Positions 7,115 through 19,300 of a DNA stretch of 64,000 nucleotides are shown piece after piece. The DNA comes from Candidatus Cloacimonadota bacterium (GTDB lineage: Bacteria; Cloacimonadota; Cloacimonadia; Cloacimonadales; Cloacimonadaceae), in the NCBI GenBank assembly GCA_028706475.1, contig JAQWBI010000001.1, positions 124,001-188,000 on the forward strand, given 5' to 3'. Within the stretch, counting starts at the first letter, position 1. Every line of letters starts with the position of its first letter. The notes beneath the pieces were generated by a model. It ran no database searches and was not told the origin of the DNA. It saw only the letters and a program-made list of their open reading frames with translations. Both the position numbers and the translations under genes were made by a program.

Positions 7115-8188
7115 ATGAAGATTGCCTTGATCGGACCGCCTAAAAGCGGTAAGACCACTATATTTAACGCCCTTACCGGACAGGATATTCCGGTGGATAA
7201 ATACAGCCCTGCCACTGAAGCCAACGTAGGCATCGTGCAGGTGATGGATGAGCGCATCACCCGTCTCAGCGAGCTATACAAACCAAAGAAAACCATCTAT
7301 GCGAACATCGAATTTCAGGATTTTCCCGGCATCTTTGCCACTGAGGGAGAAGAGGTGGAATTGGCAATAATGTCTTCCATAAAGTCTTGCGATGCTTTTG
7401 TACTGGTATTGCGTGCTTATGTAGATGAAGAGCTGGATCAGCTATATGGGGAGGCGGATCCCTTGAAGATGCTTTCTCATTTTGAGGATGAGATGATTCT
7501 CTGCGACATGGTGATCACGGAAAAGCGGCTGGAGAAGATTGAGCTGGGTTATAAGCGTGGAGTAAAGACTCCGGTGGTGCAGATCGAAGAGAAGGCTCTA
7601 CGGTGCATTTTGGAGCATCTGCAGGAGAATAATAGCATTCGCAATATAGAACTGCATCCGGAAGAGGAAAAAGCTATCCGCGGCTTCCAGTTTTTTTCCT
7701 CCAAACCCATCCTGATCCTGCTCAATACATCGGAGGATGGTTTCAAGACTCCGCATGCGGCGTTGGAGGAATTTGCCCGCAGGGGATATCTTGCAAATCA
7801 GATCGCCGGAAAGTTCGAGCAGGAGCTAAGCACACTGGATAGTGATGAAGCAGAGATGTTCATGACGGATATGGGTATCAGCACATCCATCCGGGATCGC
7901 ATCACTCTGCTCTGTTACCAGCTTTTGGGGCTTATCAGTTTTTTCACGGTGGGGGAAGACGAAGTTCGCGCCTGGACCATTACCAAGGGTACAAATGCTG
8001 TGAATGCGGCAGGAAAGATCCACAGTGATCTGGCGCGGGGTTTTATCCGGGCGGAGTGTTTCGCATATGATGCCATCATGGAGCATGGTAGCGAAAAGCA
8101 TCTGAAAGAAAAAGGACTCTTTCGCTTGGAAGGAAAAGAATATATAGTTCAGGATGGTGATATTCTCAGCATCCGTTTCAACGTATAA
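7115..8188 (+). CDS. YchF/OLA1-like P-loop NTPase with TGS domain
   Basis: 357 residues. Walker A at 7-15 is GPPKSGKTT, whereas standard YchF has G-L-P-N-V-G-K-S-T. Switch II is DFPG (about 70-73), and the nucleotide-specificity loop is L-N-T-S-E, typical of the YchF subfamily, which favours ATP. The C-terminal TGS part has AWTITKGTNAVNAAGKIHSD, GFIRAE and VQDGDILSIRFNV. YchF proteins bind ribosomes and affect stress responses. The divergent P-loop and slightly short length suggest a paralogue rather than the standard ychF. Confidence 0.85.
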   Translation: MKIALIGPPKSGKTTIFNALTGQDIPVDKYSPATEANVGIVQVMDERITRLSELYKPKKTIYANIEFQDFPGIFATEGEEVELAIMSSIKSCDAFVLVLRAYVDEELDQLYGEADPLKMLSHFEDEMILCDMVITEKRLEKIELGYKRGVKTPVVQIEEKALRCILEHLQENNSIRNIELHPEEEKAIRGFQFFSSKPILILLNTSEDGFKTPHAALEEFARRGYLANQIAGKFEQELSTLDSDEAEMFMTDMGISTSIRDRITLLCYQLLGLISFFTVGEDEVRAWTITKGTNAVNAAGKIHSDLARGFIRAECFAYDAIMEHGSEKHLKEKGLFRLEGKEYIVQDGDILSIRFNV

Positions 8189-8204
8189 GAAAGCAAGGAA
8201 AGCC

Positions 8205-10448
8205 ATGCCTCCAAAAAAGAAACGAGCCAAAAGCAAGCAGAAGACACTGGCACTGTGGCCTCACAGCAAAAGGTTTACTGCCGCTGCGATCTGTCTGATC
8301 TCGATATTGGTGATCATCTCCCTTTTGACCGGATATCAGAGTATTGCCGGAGATATGCGGGTCTTACGCGAAAACGGCAATATCTTCAGTTGGTTCAGCT
8401 CTTCCGGGCAGGATACCGGTAATCCGGTGGGGGTTTTTGGTATCCTCTTCGGGTATGTGTTTATCTATATTTTTGGCTACTGGTTGGCGCTGTTTGGTTT
8501 CATCATCATATCTATCCTTTCCTTTCAATACTTTGTGGAGCCGGAGCATTATCTGATCCGCCAGAAAGCATATTTACTTGTGCTCGTGCTCTTTTTCCTA
8601 CAAGCTGTGCTGGCGGGATCTCAGCCGGGTTATTCTCACAGCATCATACCGCTTTTTGTGTATCGGGTGCTCTCTGGGGTCTTTAGCGATACAGGTGCCA
8701 AGATTGTATTGATCGGAGCCATGATCCTCAGCCTGTTATTGATCATCGAGATGAGGCGCATCAAACAGTGGTTCTTGGTGATGTGGGAAGATATGGCGCG
8801 AGCAAAAGAAAGCAAAGCGCAGCGTCCGCAGATCGATGGCGCACCGATGCAGGAGAACAGAGTGGAATCCAAGCCGCAGATAATGGATCATGTGGAACGG
8901 GAAAGCCCCAATGTGAAGATTGCGGAGCCTATTGCTACCAAGAGTACGGAGCCGGAGCAAAGACCACCAAAGGTCGTTTTAGAGGGCTTTGAAGACGATC
9001 GTGAGTATCAGATGCCCAACGTGGAAGAGTTTTTGGAAAGCCCGGTTAAGCTATCGGATAAAGATCGCAAAGAGATCGAAGCGCAGATATTGGAAACCAG
9101 TGCCATTCTGCAGAATAAACTTGCGGAATTTGGCATCGAGGCTGAAGTGCGTAATGTGAACATTGGCCCCATCATTACCCAGTATGAACTGGAACCGGCA
9201 AAGGGTGTGAAAGTAAGTAAGTTTTCCTCGCTGGCGGACGATCTGGCTCTGGCGATAAAGGCAAAATCCATTCGCGTGCAAGCGCCAATTCCGGGACGTG
9301 GGCTTATCGGCATCGAAATCCCGAATCTCACCCGTGATATGATCTATCTGAAAGACCTGTTGTTGTGTGAAGAGATGCGCAAACATAAATCCAAGCTTGC
9401 CTTTGGGCTGGGGAAAGACATCTCTGGCAGGCCAATTGTGACGGACTTGGCAAAGATGCCGCATTTATTGATAGCCGGTGCCACGGGCAGCGGTAAATCC
9501 GTATGTATCAATACCATATTGATGAGTTTGATAATGCGTACCACTCCGGATGACCTGCGTCTGATCCTGATCGATCCCAAGCGCGTGGAATTGGCGGGTT
9601 ATGCTGATCTGCCTCATCTGATCGGCAGCGTGGTTACAGATCCGGATACGGCTCTGGAAACCATGTATTGGGCGGTGAAGGAGATGGAGCGGCGCTATGA
9701 ACTCTTGCAAGAGGCGAAAGTGCGTGAGATAATAGGTTATAACGATAAATATGCCCAGGATGTGAGCATGGAACGCCTGCCCTATATTGTGATTGTGGTG
9801 GATGAATTTGCCGATCTGATTATGACCAGCGGCAAGGATATCGAGCTGCCTATCACCAGACTGGCGCAGATGGCACGTGCAGTGGGCATTCACTTGATCT
9901 TGGCTACTCAACGTCCCTCCATCAAAGTGATAACCGGCATTATCAAGGCAAACTTTCCTGCCCGCATTGCATTTCAGGTATCCTCCCGGGTGGATAGCCG
10001 CGTGATTTTAGATATGATAGGTGCGGAACGGCTTTTGGGCAATGGCGACATGCTCTTTCTGCCTCCGGGAAAGGCGACTTCGGAGCGCATTCACGGCGCT
10101 TATGTGTCCGATTCTGAAATTGCCAGGGTGAACGAATATATGGCAACGCAACCCAAACCCAAGCAGGATTTTAGCCTGAAGCTGGAAGACGGTGGCAGGG
10201 GCGGCGGTTTTGTGGAATGGGACGATGAACTGTTTCCGGAAGCGGCGCGGGTAATCGTGCGCAGTGGAACGGCATCGGTATCCATGTTGCAGCGTCATTT
10301 CAAGATCGGTTATGCCAGAGCTGGGCGTTTGGTGGATCTATTGGAGCAGGCGCAGATTGTGGGGCCGCATCTGGGTAGTAAATCCCGTGATGTATTGGCA
10401 AATCGTGATGATCTGATCAGAATGGGAGTATTGAATGAAGAAGATTAG
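8205..10448 (+). CDS. ftsK: DNA translocase FtsK/SpoIIIE
   Basis: 747 residues from ATG 8205, which has an AAGGAA ribosome site; an in-frame start at 8154 would overlap the previous gene. Basic N-terminus, four hydrophobic segments (about residues 23-42, 80-105, 120-140, 160-185), an acidic/proline linker, then the motor: Walker A GATGSGKS at about 424-431, IDPKRVEL, the Walker B-type VIVVDEFADLIM, and ATQRPS. A winged-helix gamma domain at the end (ARVIVRSGTASVSMLQRHFK) would read KOPS-like sequences. It pumps chromosome termini through the division septum. Confidence 0.95.
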   Translation: MPPKKKRAKSKQKTLALWPHSKRFTAAAICLISILVIISLLTGYQSIAGDMRVLRENGNIFSWFSSSGQDTGNPVGVFGILFGYVFIYIFGYWLALFGFIIISILSFQYFVEPEHYLIRQKAYLLVLVLFFLQAVLAGSQPGYSHSIIPLFVYRVLSGVFSDTGAKIVLIGAMILSLLLIIEMRRIKQWFLVMWEDMARAKESKAQRPQIDGAPMQENRVESKPQIMDHVERESPNVKIAEPIATKSTEPEQRPPKVVLEGFEDDREYQMPNVEEFLESPVKLSDKDRKEIEAQILETSAILQNKLAEFGIEAEVRNVNIGPIITQYELEPAKGVKVSKFSSLADDLALAIKAKSIRVQAPIPGRGLIGIEIPNLTRDMIYLKDLLLCEEMRKHKSKLAFGLGKDISGRPIVTDLAKMPHLLIAGATGSGKSVCINTILMSLIMRTTPDDLRLILIDPKRVELAGYADLPHLIGSVVTDPDTALETMYWAVKEMERRYELLQEAKVREIIGYNDKYAQDVSMERLPYIVIVVDEFADLIMTSGKDIELPITRLAQMARAVGIHLILATQRPSIKVITGIIKANFPARIAFQVSSRVDSRVILDMIGAERLLGNGDMLFLPPGKATSERIHGAYVSDSEIARVNEYMATQPKPKQDFSLKLEDGGRGGGFVEWDDELFPEAARVIVRSGTASVSMLQRHFKIGYARAGRLVDLLEQAQIVGPHLGSKSRDVLANRDDLIRMGVLNEED

Positions 10449-11046
10449 CATCGTCCTTGTGCTATTGTGTTCGGTTTTGACGGCGCAAACCAGCGCTGAT
10501 CTATACAACAAGCTTGCTTCCTATTATTCCGGGCTTAGCGGCTTTCAAGCTGATGTGCAACAGGTAAATTACTTCAGCCAATTGAAGCACAGCGTAAGTT
10601 ATACAGGCAAGCTATACTTTCAGAAGGATCGCATGCTGATGGAATTTTCCAAACCATCTACGCAGCGGTTGTTGATCCAAAACGGTTTTGCCGAGCTATA
10701 CGATGCCGGATCCGGTACGCTGTTCAGGAGTGCTGTGATGCCGGAATTTAACAAGATGAATCCCATTGAGATTTTAGAACATTACTGGACGAAAAGTACG
10801 GTAAAAATCCTGGAAACATCCAAAGGGATCAGCCGGGTGGAGCTGAAACCCAAGAGTGACCCCCTGATCATTAGCCTGGAGGCACGTTTGAACACAGCCA
10901 CCGGTATGGTGCAAGAGCTAAGCTACACCGATAAATCTGCCAATAAAGTGTCATACCGCTTCACAAATGTAGTGCGGAATAAGAAGATAGAGCCCTCGGT
11001 GTGGAAATACGATTACCCCAAAAACACACGTGTAATAGAACAATGA
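10435..11046 (+). CDS. LolA-like outer-membrane lipoprotein carrier
   Basis: 203 residues with a Sec signal (MKKISIVLVLLCSVLTAQT). The mature part has the LolA pattern: L-x-x-F-x-A-D-V-Q-Q-V near 38-45, Y-x-G-K-L-Y-F-Q-K-D-R-M-L-M-E-F, and the K-P-x-x-Q-R-L-L segment. LolA carries lipoproteins across the periplasm, which fits the outer membrane implied by the LptE-like gene. It overlaps the ftsK end by 14 bp, so it is read from the same message; ftsK-lolA order is common in bacteria. Confidence 0.85.
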   Translation: MKKISIVLVLLCSVLTAQTSADLYNKLASYYSGLSGFQADVQQVNYFSQLKHSVSYTGKLYFQKDRMLMEFSKPSTQRLLIQNGFAELYDAGSGTLFRSAVMPEFNKMNPIEILEHYWTKSTVKILETSKGISRVELKPKSDPLIISLEARLNTATGMVQELSYTDKSANKVSYRFTNVVRNKKIEPSVWKYDYPKNTRVIEQ

Positions 11047-11063
11047 AGGCCGGTTGAGGAAAG

Positions 11064-12119
11064 ATGATAGCACTTATTATGGCAGGGGGATCCGGTACTA
11101 GATTTTGGCCTATGAGCCGCAACAACAGACCCAAGCAGTTCCTGAAAGTGGCAGGAGACCGCTCTATGATTCAGTTGACGGTGGATCGTCTGATGCCCAT
11201 GATCCCGCAAAAAGACATCTATATCGTAACTGCGGCAAATCAAACGGAACTGGTACGCGAACACTTGCCCGCTTTGCCAGCGGAGAACATCATCATAGAG
11301 CCTTTTGGGATGAACACAGCACCCTGCATTGCCCTGAGTGTTGAGTATCTGAAGTCCCGATATAATGAAGACACTGCCATGATCGTTCTGCCGGCGGATC
11401 ATGTGATCAGCAAGCGAGATGCCTTTCTGATGTCTCTGAATAAGGCCGGGGATGCCGCATCTAAAGGGAGCTTGATTACTTTTGGGATTGTGCCAGATTA
11501 TCCCGCAACGGGTTATGGGTATATAGAAAGCGGAGAGCTGATCTCCGAAGGTCTGTATGAGGTGCGCCGGTTCAAAGAAAAGCCTGATCTGGCTACAGCC
11601 AGGGTCTTTCTGGAGCAGGGCGGATTCTATTGGAACAGCGGGATGTTTTGCTGGACTATCGGTACTATCAGCAAGGCCTTTGAACGCCATCTGAAGCCCG
11701 CTTTTGACCTCTGTGCGAAGATCAGCACTGTATGGAGCGAACATGGTTTCTCTGCTGACATCAGCGCTTTGTACAGGCAGATGCCCCGCATCCCAATCGA
11801 TATCGGGATCATGGAAAAAGCCGAGCAGCGCTGTGTGATTCCCGTGGATCTGGGCTGGAGTGATGTGGGCAGTTGGAAAGCGCTCGCCGAGCTAAGTAAC
11901 AGAGATGCTCAGGGAAATTGCAGCTCTGCCGGATTGTATGCCCGTGATGCCCGCGACAACTATATTCAAAGCGATAAATTCACTGCCATCATCGGAGTGG
12001 ACAATCTCTGTGTGATCGAAACCGGGGATGCCATCCTGATAGTGCCCAAAGACCGCAGCGAAGACGTGAAGTATGTAGTAGAACACCTTAAACAACAAGA
12101 GCTTACGGAACTGCTCTGA
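11064..12119 (+). CDS. Mannose-1-phosphate guanylyltransferase
   Basis: 351 residues, nucleotidyltransferase family: nucleotide-binding MAGGSGTRFWPMSR at about 6-19, RPKQFL, E-P-F-G-M-N-T-A-P, the metal-binding LPADHVI, F-K-E-K-P-D, and WNSGMFCW. This makes GDP-mannose from mannose-1-P and GTP for glycans. There is no C-terminal isomerase domain, so it is the short monofunctional type. It starts 17 bp after lolA. Confidence 0.92.
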   Translation: MIALIMAGGSGTRFWPMSRNNRPKQFLKVAGDRSMIQLTVDRLMPMIPQKDIYIVTAANQTELVREHLPALPAENIIIEPFGMNTAPCIALSVEYLKSRYNEDTAMIVLPADHVISKRDAFLMSLNKAGDAASKGSLITFGIVPDYPATGYGYIESGELISEGLYEVRRFKEKPDLATARVFLEQGGFYWNSGMFCWTIGTISKAFERHLKPAFDLCAKISTVWSEHGFSADISALYRQMPRIPIDIGIMEKAEQRCVIPVDLGWSDVGSWKALAELSNRDAQGNCSSAGLYARDARDNYIQSDKFTAIIGVDNLCVIETGDAILIVPKDRSEDVKYVVEHLKQQELTELL

Positions 12120-12138
12120 TACGATTAGGAGATAAAAG

Positions 12139-13035
12139 ATGGATTCCAAAACCTTTGATTACCTGTATTACAAAACTCATGGCTACACTCATGAACAGAT
12201 CTGCAAGGAAAGCGGTATGAGCACAGAAGAACTGGAAGTGATGGAAAGCGCTTTACGGCCTGTATTGGCAGAGATCGAACTGGATCGTCCCAAAGCCAAA
12301 AACATCGGCCAGGATTTTGTGAAGCTGACCCGCTATGTGTATGCGGTTCAGAGCGATCAACAACTGGGTATCCCCCGTCCTGATGCCATCAAAGCCCGCA
12401 GCGGAGAGCTATTTGCACTGCCGGCAGTAGGCACCCTGGATTTCAAGGATAAGAGCTTGCAAGACATGATCTCGCAGCGCCGCAGCCTGCGGGAATACAG
12501 TGAAGAACCGCTGAGCATGGAAGAGCTTTCCTTTTTGCTGTATTGCAGCAGTTGGGCGCGGGATTTTCGTAGCAACGAGCGTATGGAAATCACCTTTCGC
12601 AATGTCCCGTCCGCCGGTAGCCGCCACCCCATTGAATGTTTTCTGGATGTGCACCGGGTTAGCGGAATCAAGAACGGACTCTACTATTATCACCCCATCA
12701 AGCATTGCCTCATCCTCATGGAAGAAGGCGCTGAGGTGCACCAAAAGATCTTTGAGGGCTGCCTCAGGCAAGAGATGGTTAGCAAAGCCGCGGTGAATTT
12801 CATCTTAAGTGCTGTGCCCTATCGTACTTCCTGGCGTTATGGGCAGCGAGGATATCGCTATCTGTATCTGGATGCCGGGCACATCGGGCAAAACCTGCAT
12901 TTGGCAGCAGAGGCTATTGGAGCGGGATGCTGCATGATCGGTGCATATCTGGATGAAGGCTTGAATTCGGCCTTGAATTTGGATGGTTTCGAAGAGTTTG
13001 TGATCTATGTGGCTGCTTTGGGCAAGAAAAAATGA
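12139..13035 (+). CDS. SagB/ThcOx-type nitroreductase-family oxidoreductase
   Basis: 298 residues. An N-terminal helical part (about 1-100) begins with a short HTH-like KTHGYTHEQICKESGMSTEEL. The FMN nitroreductase domain starts at Q-R-R-S-L-R-E-Y (about 113-120), continues with PSAGSRHPIE and G-L-Y-Y-Y, and ends with G-H-I-G-Q-N-L-H-L-A-A-E-A-I-G and CCMIGAYLDE. SagB-like proteins oxidise azolines in peptide natural products, but no cyclodehydratase or precursor gene is near, so a general flavin reductase role is equally possible. Confidence 0.8.
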   Translation: MDSKTFDYLYYKTHGYTHEQICKESGMSTEELEVMESALRPVLAEIELDRPKAKNIGQDFVKLTRYVYAVQSDQQLGIPRPDAIKARSGELFALPAVGTLDFKDKSLQDMISQRRSLREYSEEPLSMEELSFLLYCSSWARDFRSNERMEITFRNVPSAGSRHPIECFLDVHRVSGIKNGLYYYHPIKHCLILMEEGAEVHQKIFEGCLRQEMVSKAAVNFILSAVPYRTSWRYGQRGYRYLYLDAGHIGQNLHLAAEAIGAGCCMIGAYLDEGLNSALNLDGFEEFVIYVAALGKKK

Positions 13036-13317
13036 CCCGGTACAAAACTGGATACAAGCCCATGGAAGTGTGACAGAGCCGATATTCTCCTTTACAAGAT
13101 TCTCATGATAGGATAAGTATCTCTTTACTGAATCATTGGGAAGATGCTGGTTGTCAGATGATGCTGTAAGGTTGGGAATGAAATGTGCATACATTTCTAA
13201 CTATAAGATGGATAAAGCTGGAAACAAACATTAGGAAATTATTGGATAATGCGTTTTTAGATACAGGCAAAGGCGCAGTAAATGGATAAAAATAAACCAT
13301 AAAATGGAGAAAAAGAC

Positions 13318-16300
13318 ATGAAGAAAACAACTGTTCTGTTTTTGCTCTTGATGCTTTTTGGCATTATAGCAGCAGAAACGTACACAATCGGAGATGGCAC
13401 CTCCACGCAGAATTATGTCCCGGCATACGGGTTATATGATTACAGCTGGAGCAAAACCATCTACACCGCAGACGAACTAGCCACTGCCGGTTTTACTCCC
13501 GGTAGTATTACAGGTCTCGGTTATAGTGTTGGAAACACACCATCCAATTACACATTTTTGGATCAACGGGTATATGTCCGTCACACCACGGCAGCAATGT
13601 ATGCACCTGAAGACAACACTTTGCCAGCAAACACAGAGTTTCAAAATGTCGCAATGACAGCTGTTACCTACAACGGTGGCGGATGGCATTATGTGATGTT
13701 CAGTACTCCTTTTGTCTGGAATGGAACAGACAACATCGAAATACTGTGGGAAAACTGGGATGGCGATTATATAAGTAATTATCCGAATTTCCATTACACT
13801 GCCACCACAGACTATAAAACAGTATATAAGTATGCTGATAATTCTTTTCCTGCAGAGGCAACCGGGACTCTTTATTACAATCGTCCCAATATTCAGATCG
13901 TAACCCCCAGCACCACTCCTCCCAGTCCGGCAACCCTCTTGGGGCCTGTTGACGGTGGAGTGTCTTTCACAGATGTAACACTAAGATGGGCTGCCGGTGA
14001 CGGTATGCCTACCGGATACAATCTCTATTTTGGTACCACAGAGACTCCGGCATTTCTCGTAAACCAAACGGCAACCTTCTATGAATTGACAGATCTTGCC
14101 CCTGCCACCACCTACTACTGGCAGATAGTTCCTGAAAATGCCAATGGTACTGCTGAAGACTGCCCTGTATGGAGTTTTAGCACTCCAAATGCAGATCAAT
14201 TGGCAGAGAGTTTCGAAGTAAGCGTCCCGCCAGCGGGTTGGGTCTCTGTGGGAACTGCGAGCTGGAGTCAAAGCACTACTTCAGCCACACACGGAGGTTA
14301 TGCAGCATACAAGTCTGGCTTGTCATCAGGTCAATTCACTCTCTCCACTCCGATGCTTACTATCGCATCCGGAGACGCTGTTACCTTTGATCTGAGAATT
14401 TCCAGCCTCACCGCTTCTTTGGAACTGGTTTATTCTTCAGATCGTGAGACCTGGACTCTTCTGAACAGCTATAACGTAAGCGCTACCAATACCTGGCAAA
14501 CAATAGTGGCAGATCTCAGTACCATAGCCGGAAACTACTATCTTGGCTTCCGTACTTCTCAGACATCCGGCAGCTTCTATATCGATAGTGTATTTGGCCC
14601 TGATGTTACACCCCTGGCTCCAGGTGCCCCTGTCCTCTCAGCTCCTGCTGATCTAGCTATAAATGTGGTTGAAAATACCACTTTCACCTGGACAGCTCCT
14701 GTTACTGGTGGCGTACCCACAGGTTACAACCTCTATCTGGACACGGTGGACGGAACTACCCTATATGCCTCCAACGTGACATCTCCTTATACACTCACCA
14801 CTCCTTTGGCATATAATACCACGTATTATTGGACGGTGGAAGCTTATAATGGAGCAGGTACCGGTCCTCAAGCTACTGTGCAAAGCTTCACAACTAGACC
14901 AGACCCCACAATCTCAAGCTTCCCATGGACGGTGGATTTCGGTACAGTTACCGCAGATTGGCCTGTGTTGAACTGGAGCCAGCTCAGTGGATTGTATCCC
15001 ACTCCCACCGGAACCTCAACACAGTGGAATCAAGGTAATTGGTTAAATGTGAGCACTCCCGCCAACAAAGCTGCCAAGATCAACATCTATGGAAGCTCTC
15101 GCAACGGCTGGCTTATCACACCACCGGTAGATATTCCTACTGCTGGTTACGAGTTGAGCTTTGATTTGGGTCTTACCGACTACGGCAATGGTGACCCCAT
15201 CGAAGATCCTACTGGTCAACTGGACGACAAATTCATCGTAGCTATGGGTACAAATCCCAGTATGACCGATGCAGTGATCCTGCGTGAGTGGAATAACGCA
15301 GGTAGTGAATTTGTGTACAATCAAATTCCGAACACTGGAACCGAAGTAGTCCTCAACCTTGGTGATGTTCAAGGTGTTCGCTTCTTTGCTTTCTACGGTG
15401 AATCCACTGTATCTGGCGGGGACAACGATCTCTTTGTGGACAACGTAACCGTGCGTGAAATTCCCAGCTCACCGGTGCTTACTGTCAGTCCTCTGAGTAT
15501 AGATTTTGGCAGACTGGTACAAGGCACAGCGTCTATTCCCGTTGATCTTACCGTTGCAAACGATGGCACCGGTATCTTGAATGTGAATGCTTCCGAGTTC
15601 ACAATCTCCGGTCCCAATGCCTCAATGTTCACAATTGATGCTACAAACCTTCCTGCTGCTTTGGCAAACGGAGAGTCTGTGATCATACCGGTTACTGCTA
15701 CCCTCAGTGTAGAAGGTATCGTATCCGCTACCCTGACTGTGAACAATGTGCAGACCGGCACCATTGTGGAAGTAGCCTTGAGCGCATATGGAAATCCTGA
15801 AGGTCTGGTAACGATCGGCGACGGTGTTGTAAATCAAAACCTGCCCATCAATGCCTTCTATGGTTACACATATTCTCAGAGCATCTTCATGCAGTCCGAG
15901 ATCAATATGCCCGGTCAGCGTATCGAGAAGATCTATTATCACTGGAATGGATATGAAGAAGCCGTATCTTCAAACGACTGGGTGATCTACATGGGTCATA
16001 CCTCTTCGAGCGAGTTTGCTTCAAGTACAGCTTGGCAGGCTCTTGATGATCTCACCCAAGTATATGCTGGCAACGTAGCCCTTCCTGCAGTTGATGGCTG
16101 GATCGAGATTATCCTTGATATTCCCTTCACATACAACAACACAGATAACTTGGTGATAGCAGTGGACGAAAACACTGCCGGTTACGATGGAAATTCACAC
16201 TATTTCTACAACACAGCAACCACTGCCAATCGTAGCCTTCGCTATTATAGCGACAGCGCAAATCCAGATCCTGCTATACCTGTAAGCGGAACCCTGGTAT

Positions 16301-19300
16301 CTGCAATCCCCAATATCATGATTCAATTTGGCGATCTGCCTTCTGATCCTATCCTGGCAGTAAGCCCCACTACCTGGGACTTTGGCAACCAGATCATAAA
16401 CACCACCCATAACAAGAGCTTCACTATTACAAATAATGGTGCCGGAACTCTCAACGTAGGTAGTGTCGTAGTGTCCGGTGCTGCTTACGCATTGGAAGCC
16501 CCCTTTACGCCTGTAGCTTTGGGTGCTGCTGAAACCGCAACCTTCACAGTGGTATACTTGCCTACAGTAGTTGGTGACCACACTGGAAGCGCAGTAGTAA
16601 CCGCTGGTAACCAAGAGATCACAATCGATCTTACTGGTAGCTGCTACGATCCTATCATCTCCACCTTCCCCTGGTTGGAGGATTTTGGCACTTCAGAAGC
16701 CGATCCTTTCGTACCAGTTGAATGGAACCAGATGAGCGGTTTGTACCCCACTCCTACCGGGACAAATGCTCAGTGGAATCGTGGTGACTGGTTGTACAGC
16801 TCTACAGAGAACAACGCTGCCAAGATCAACATCTATGGCACCTCACGTTACGGTTGGCTGATTACCCCGCCTGTAAATATTCCCGATGGCAACTATGTCC
16901 TCGGCGTAAGCCTGGGTCTTACCGACTGGAACAGTGCTAATCCTTCAGAATCTATTGGCGAACAACCCGATGACAGATTCCTGGTGATCATGAGCGACAG
17001 TGCAGACATGACTAACCCTGTGATCCTGCGTGAATGGAACAACACCGGTGCTGCCGATGTCCTTGACGCTATTCCTGCTACCGGCGCTGATTTCGATATT
17101 CCGCTTACCGGTATCTCGGGCATCAAGTACTTCGCATTCTACGCGGAATCCACCGTATCCAATGGTGATAACGACTTATATCTGGACAATGTGACCGTCT
17201 ATGAAGGCACTCCCATAGATAACCCGATCTTCGCCATCACACCTACACAGCATAACTTTGGTGAGTTGAACGTAGGCGAAACAGCCAGCCAGGATTTCAC
17301 CATTTCGAATGCAGGCGATGGTACTCTTACCATCAATGCCATCAGCATCAGCGGAAGCAACATGATGAACCTGGACACACTGCCCACTCTGCCCGCAAAC
17401 ATCAGCGGTAATGAGACACTTACTGTTACAGTGAACTATGCTCCCACCGCAGCAGGTGAACACGCAGCCACTCTGGTTGTCACCGACAACCTTGCCCGTG
17501 TAGCCCACAATATCAGCCTCAGCGGTTCTGCAGTTGAACTGCCGAATGATCACTATCCGCCCTCAAACCTGAACTTGATAAATGTCGTTGGTATGAACGT
17601 GCATTTGGCTTGGGACGCTCCCACTCCTCCTCCTAGTGGAGAATGGATTACCTGGTGCGACCCTGAGACCATCGGAAACGCTATTGGAACAAACAGTGCT
17701 GCTCAATTCGACGTGGCTCATCGTTATGATGCTACAGATTTGGCAGACCTCCATGGCTCTACCCTCACCAACGTCATGTTTGTACCAAACGAAGCAAGCT
17801 GCACATATACAATAAAAATATGGACTGGAACTTCAAATACAGCTCCCACCACCCTGGTACACTCTCAAGTGGTGTCCAATCCTGTGATTGCAGCATGGAA
17901 CGACATCGAGCTTACCAATCCCGTTGCCATTCCCGCTACCGGCCAACTCTGGATCGGTTATGGAGTAGATACCACCACCGGTCATCCTGCCGGTTGTGAC
18001 GCCGGGCCTGAAGTGGAAGGCAAAGGTAATATGATGAACTTCGGTGGCTGGACTACTCTGACTCAGATTACTGATCCTGTGCTGCATTACAACTGGTCCA
18101 TCCAGGGTTACGTAGATTACAACCGCGCTATTGGCAGCATTTCCAAGGGTATCGTGGAAGCTCCGCTTCCCAGACCCGCCGGCGATCTGCAAGTGACAGG
18201 ACAAATCAGAACCGTAACCCGTGAACACACAGCTTACAAGCTCTATCGCGACGGAAACCTTGTTTCCACCATCGCCGATCCTGCTGCTTTGAGCCATGTG
18301 GATACAGTTCCCACTTTTGGAACTTATTTCTACACTCTTACAGCGGTTTATCCCGGTGGTGAATCCGTACCTTCAAATATGCTTGAAGTAACGATTGAAG
18401 AGCTCGAAGGTCCTCAGGATCTGGCTTATACCGTGGATGTAAATGATGTGACGCTGACCTGGACCAGCCCTGTTCCGCCGGTTACCGGTGACTGGATCTC
18501 CTGGAGCAACAATGAAGCTGCTCTGGGTAACATGGTTGGCACAGCCGGTGCAGCTACTTTCGATGTAGCCCATCGCTTCGATGCTAGTGACCTTACCGAC
18601 TATGTGGGTGGAACTCTGGTTCAAATGAAATTCGTACCAATGTATGCAGACGCTGTGTACACTGCGAAGATCTGGACTGGTGGTTCCACTACAGCTCCCG
18701 GAACTTTGGTACACAGCCAGGTAGTTGACGTTACGACTGAGAATTGGAACACCGTGATCCTCTCCAACCCTATTACCATTACTGCCGGACAGCAACTCTG
18801 GATCGGCTATGGCATCAATACCCAGGGCGGATACCCTGCCGGTTGCGATGACGGCCCTGTGGTAGAAGGAAAGGGTAATTTAATGAACTTAGGTGGCTGG
18901 ACTACTCTGACTCAGATTACTGATCCTGTGCTGCCTTACAACTGGTTGATTCAAGGCTTGATAGCTCAAAACCAAAACCTGAAAGCCATTACTATGTCTC
19001 CCATCCATGAAGAGCCTCTGCATATGCCTGAGGGCAATCTTGCCGCAAAACGTATCGATATGTCCAGAAGCGACACCCGTGCGATTCTGATGGGTTATAA
19101 AGTCTATCGCAATGGTGAACAAATCGGAAGTGTGAACGATCCTGAAGTAACGACTTATACCGATCTCGATCTGCCTAACGGCGATTATGTGTATGGTGTG
19201 AGCGCCGTTTACAACACAGGTGAAACCACTCCTGTTACCATCGATGTAAACGTGAATGTGGAACTCGGTGAAGAAGTGTTCATGGAGACCTTTGAAACCT

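Noticed and set aside
12139-13035. Thiazole/oxazole-modified peptide cluster around the SagB-like protein
   Set aside because: No cyclodehydratase, precursor peptide, protease or transporter gene is adjacent.
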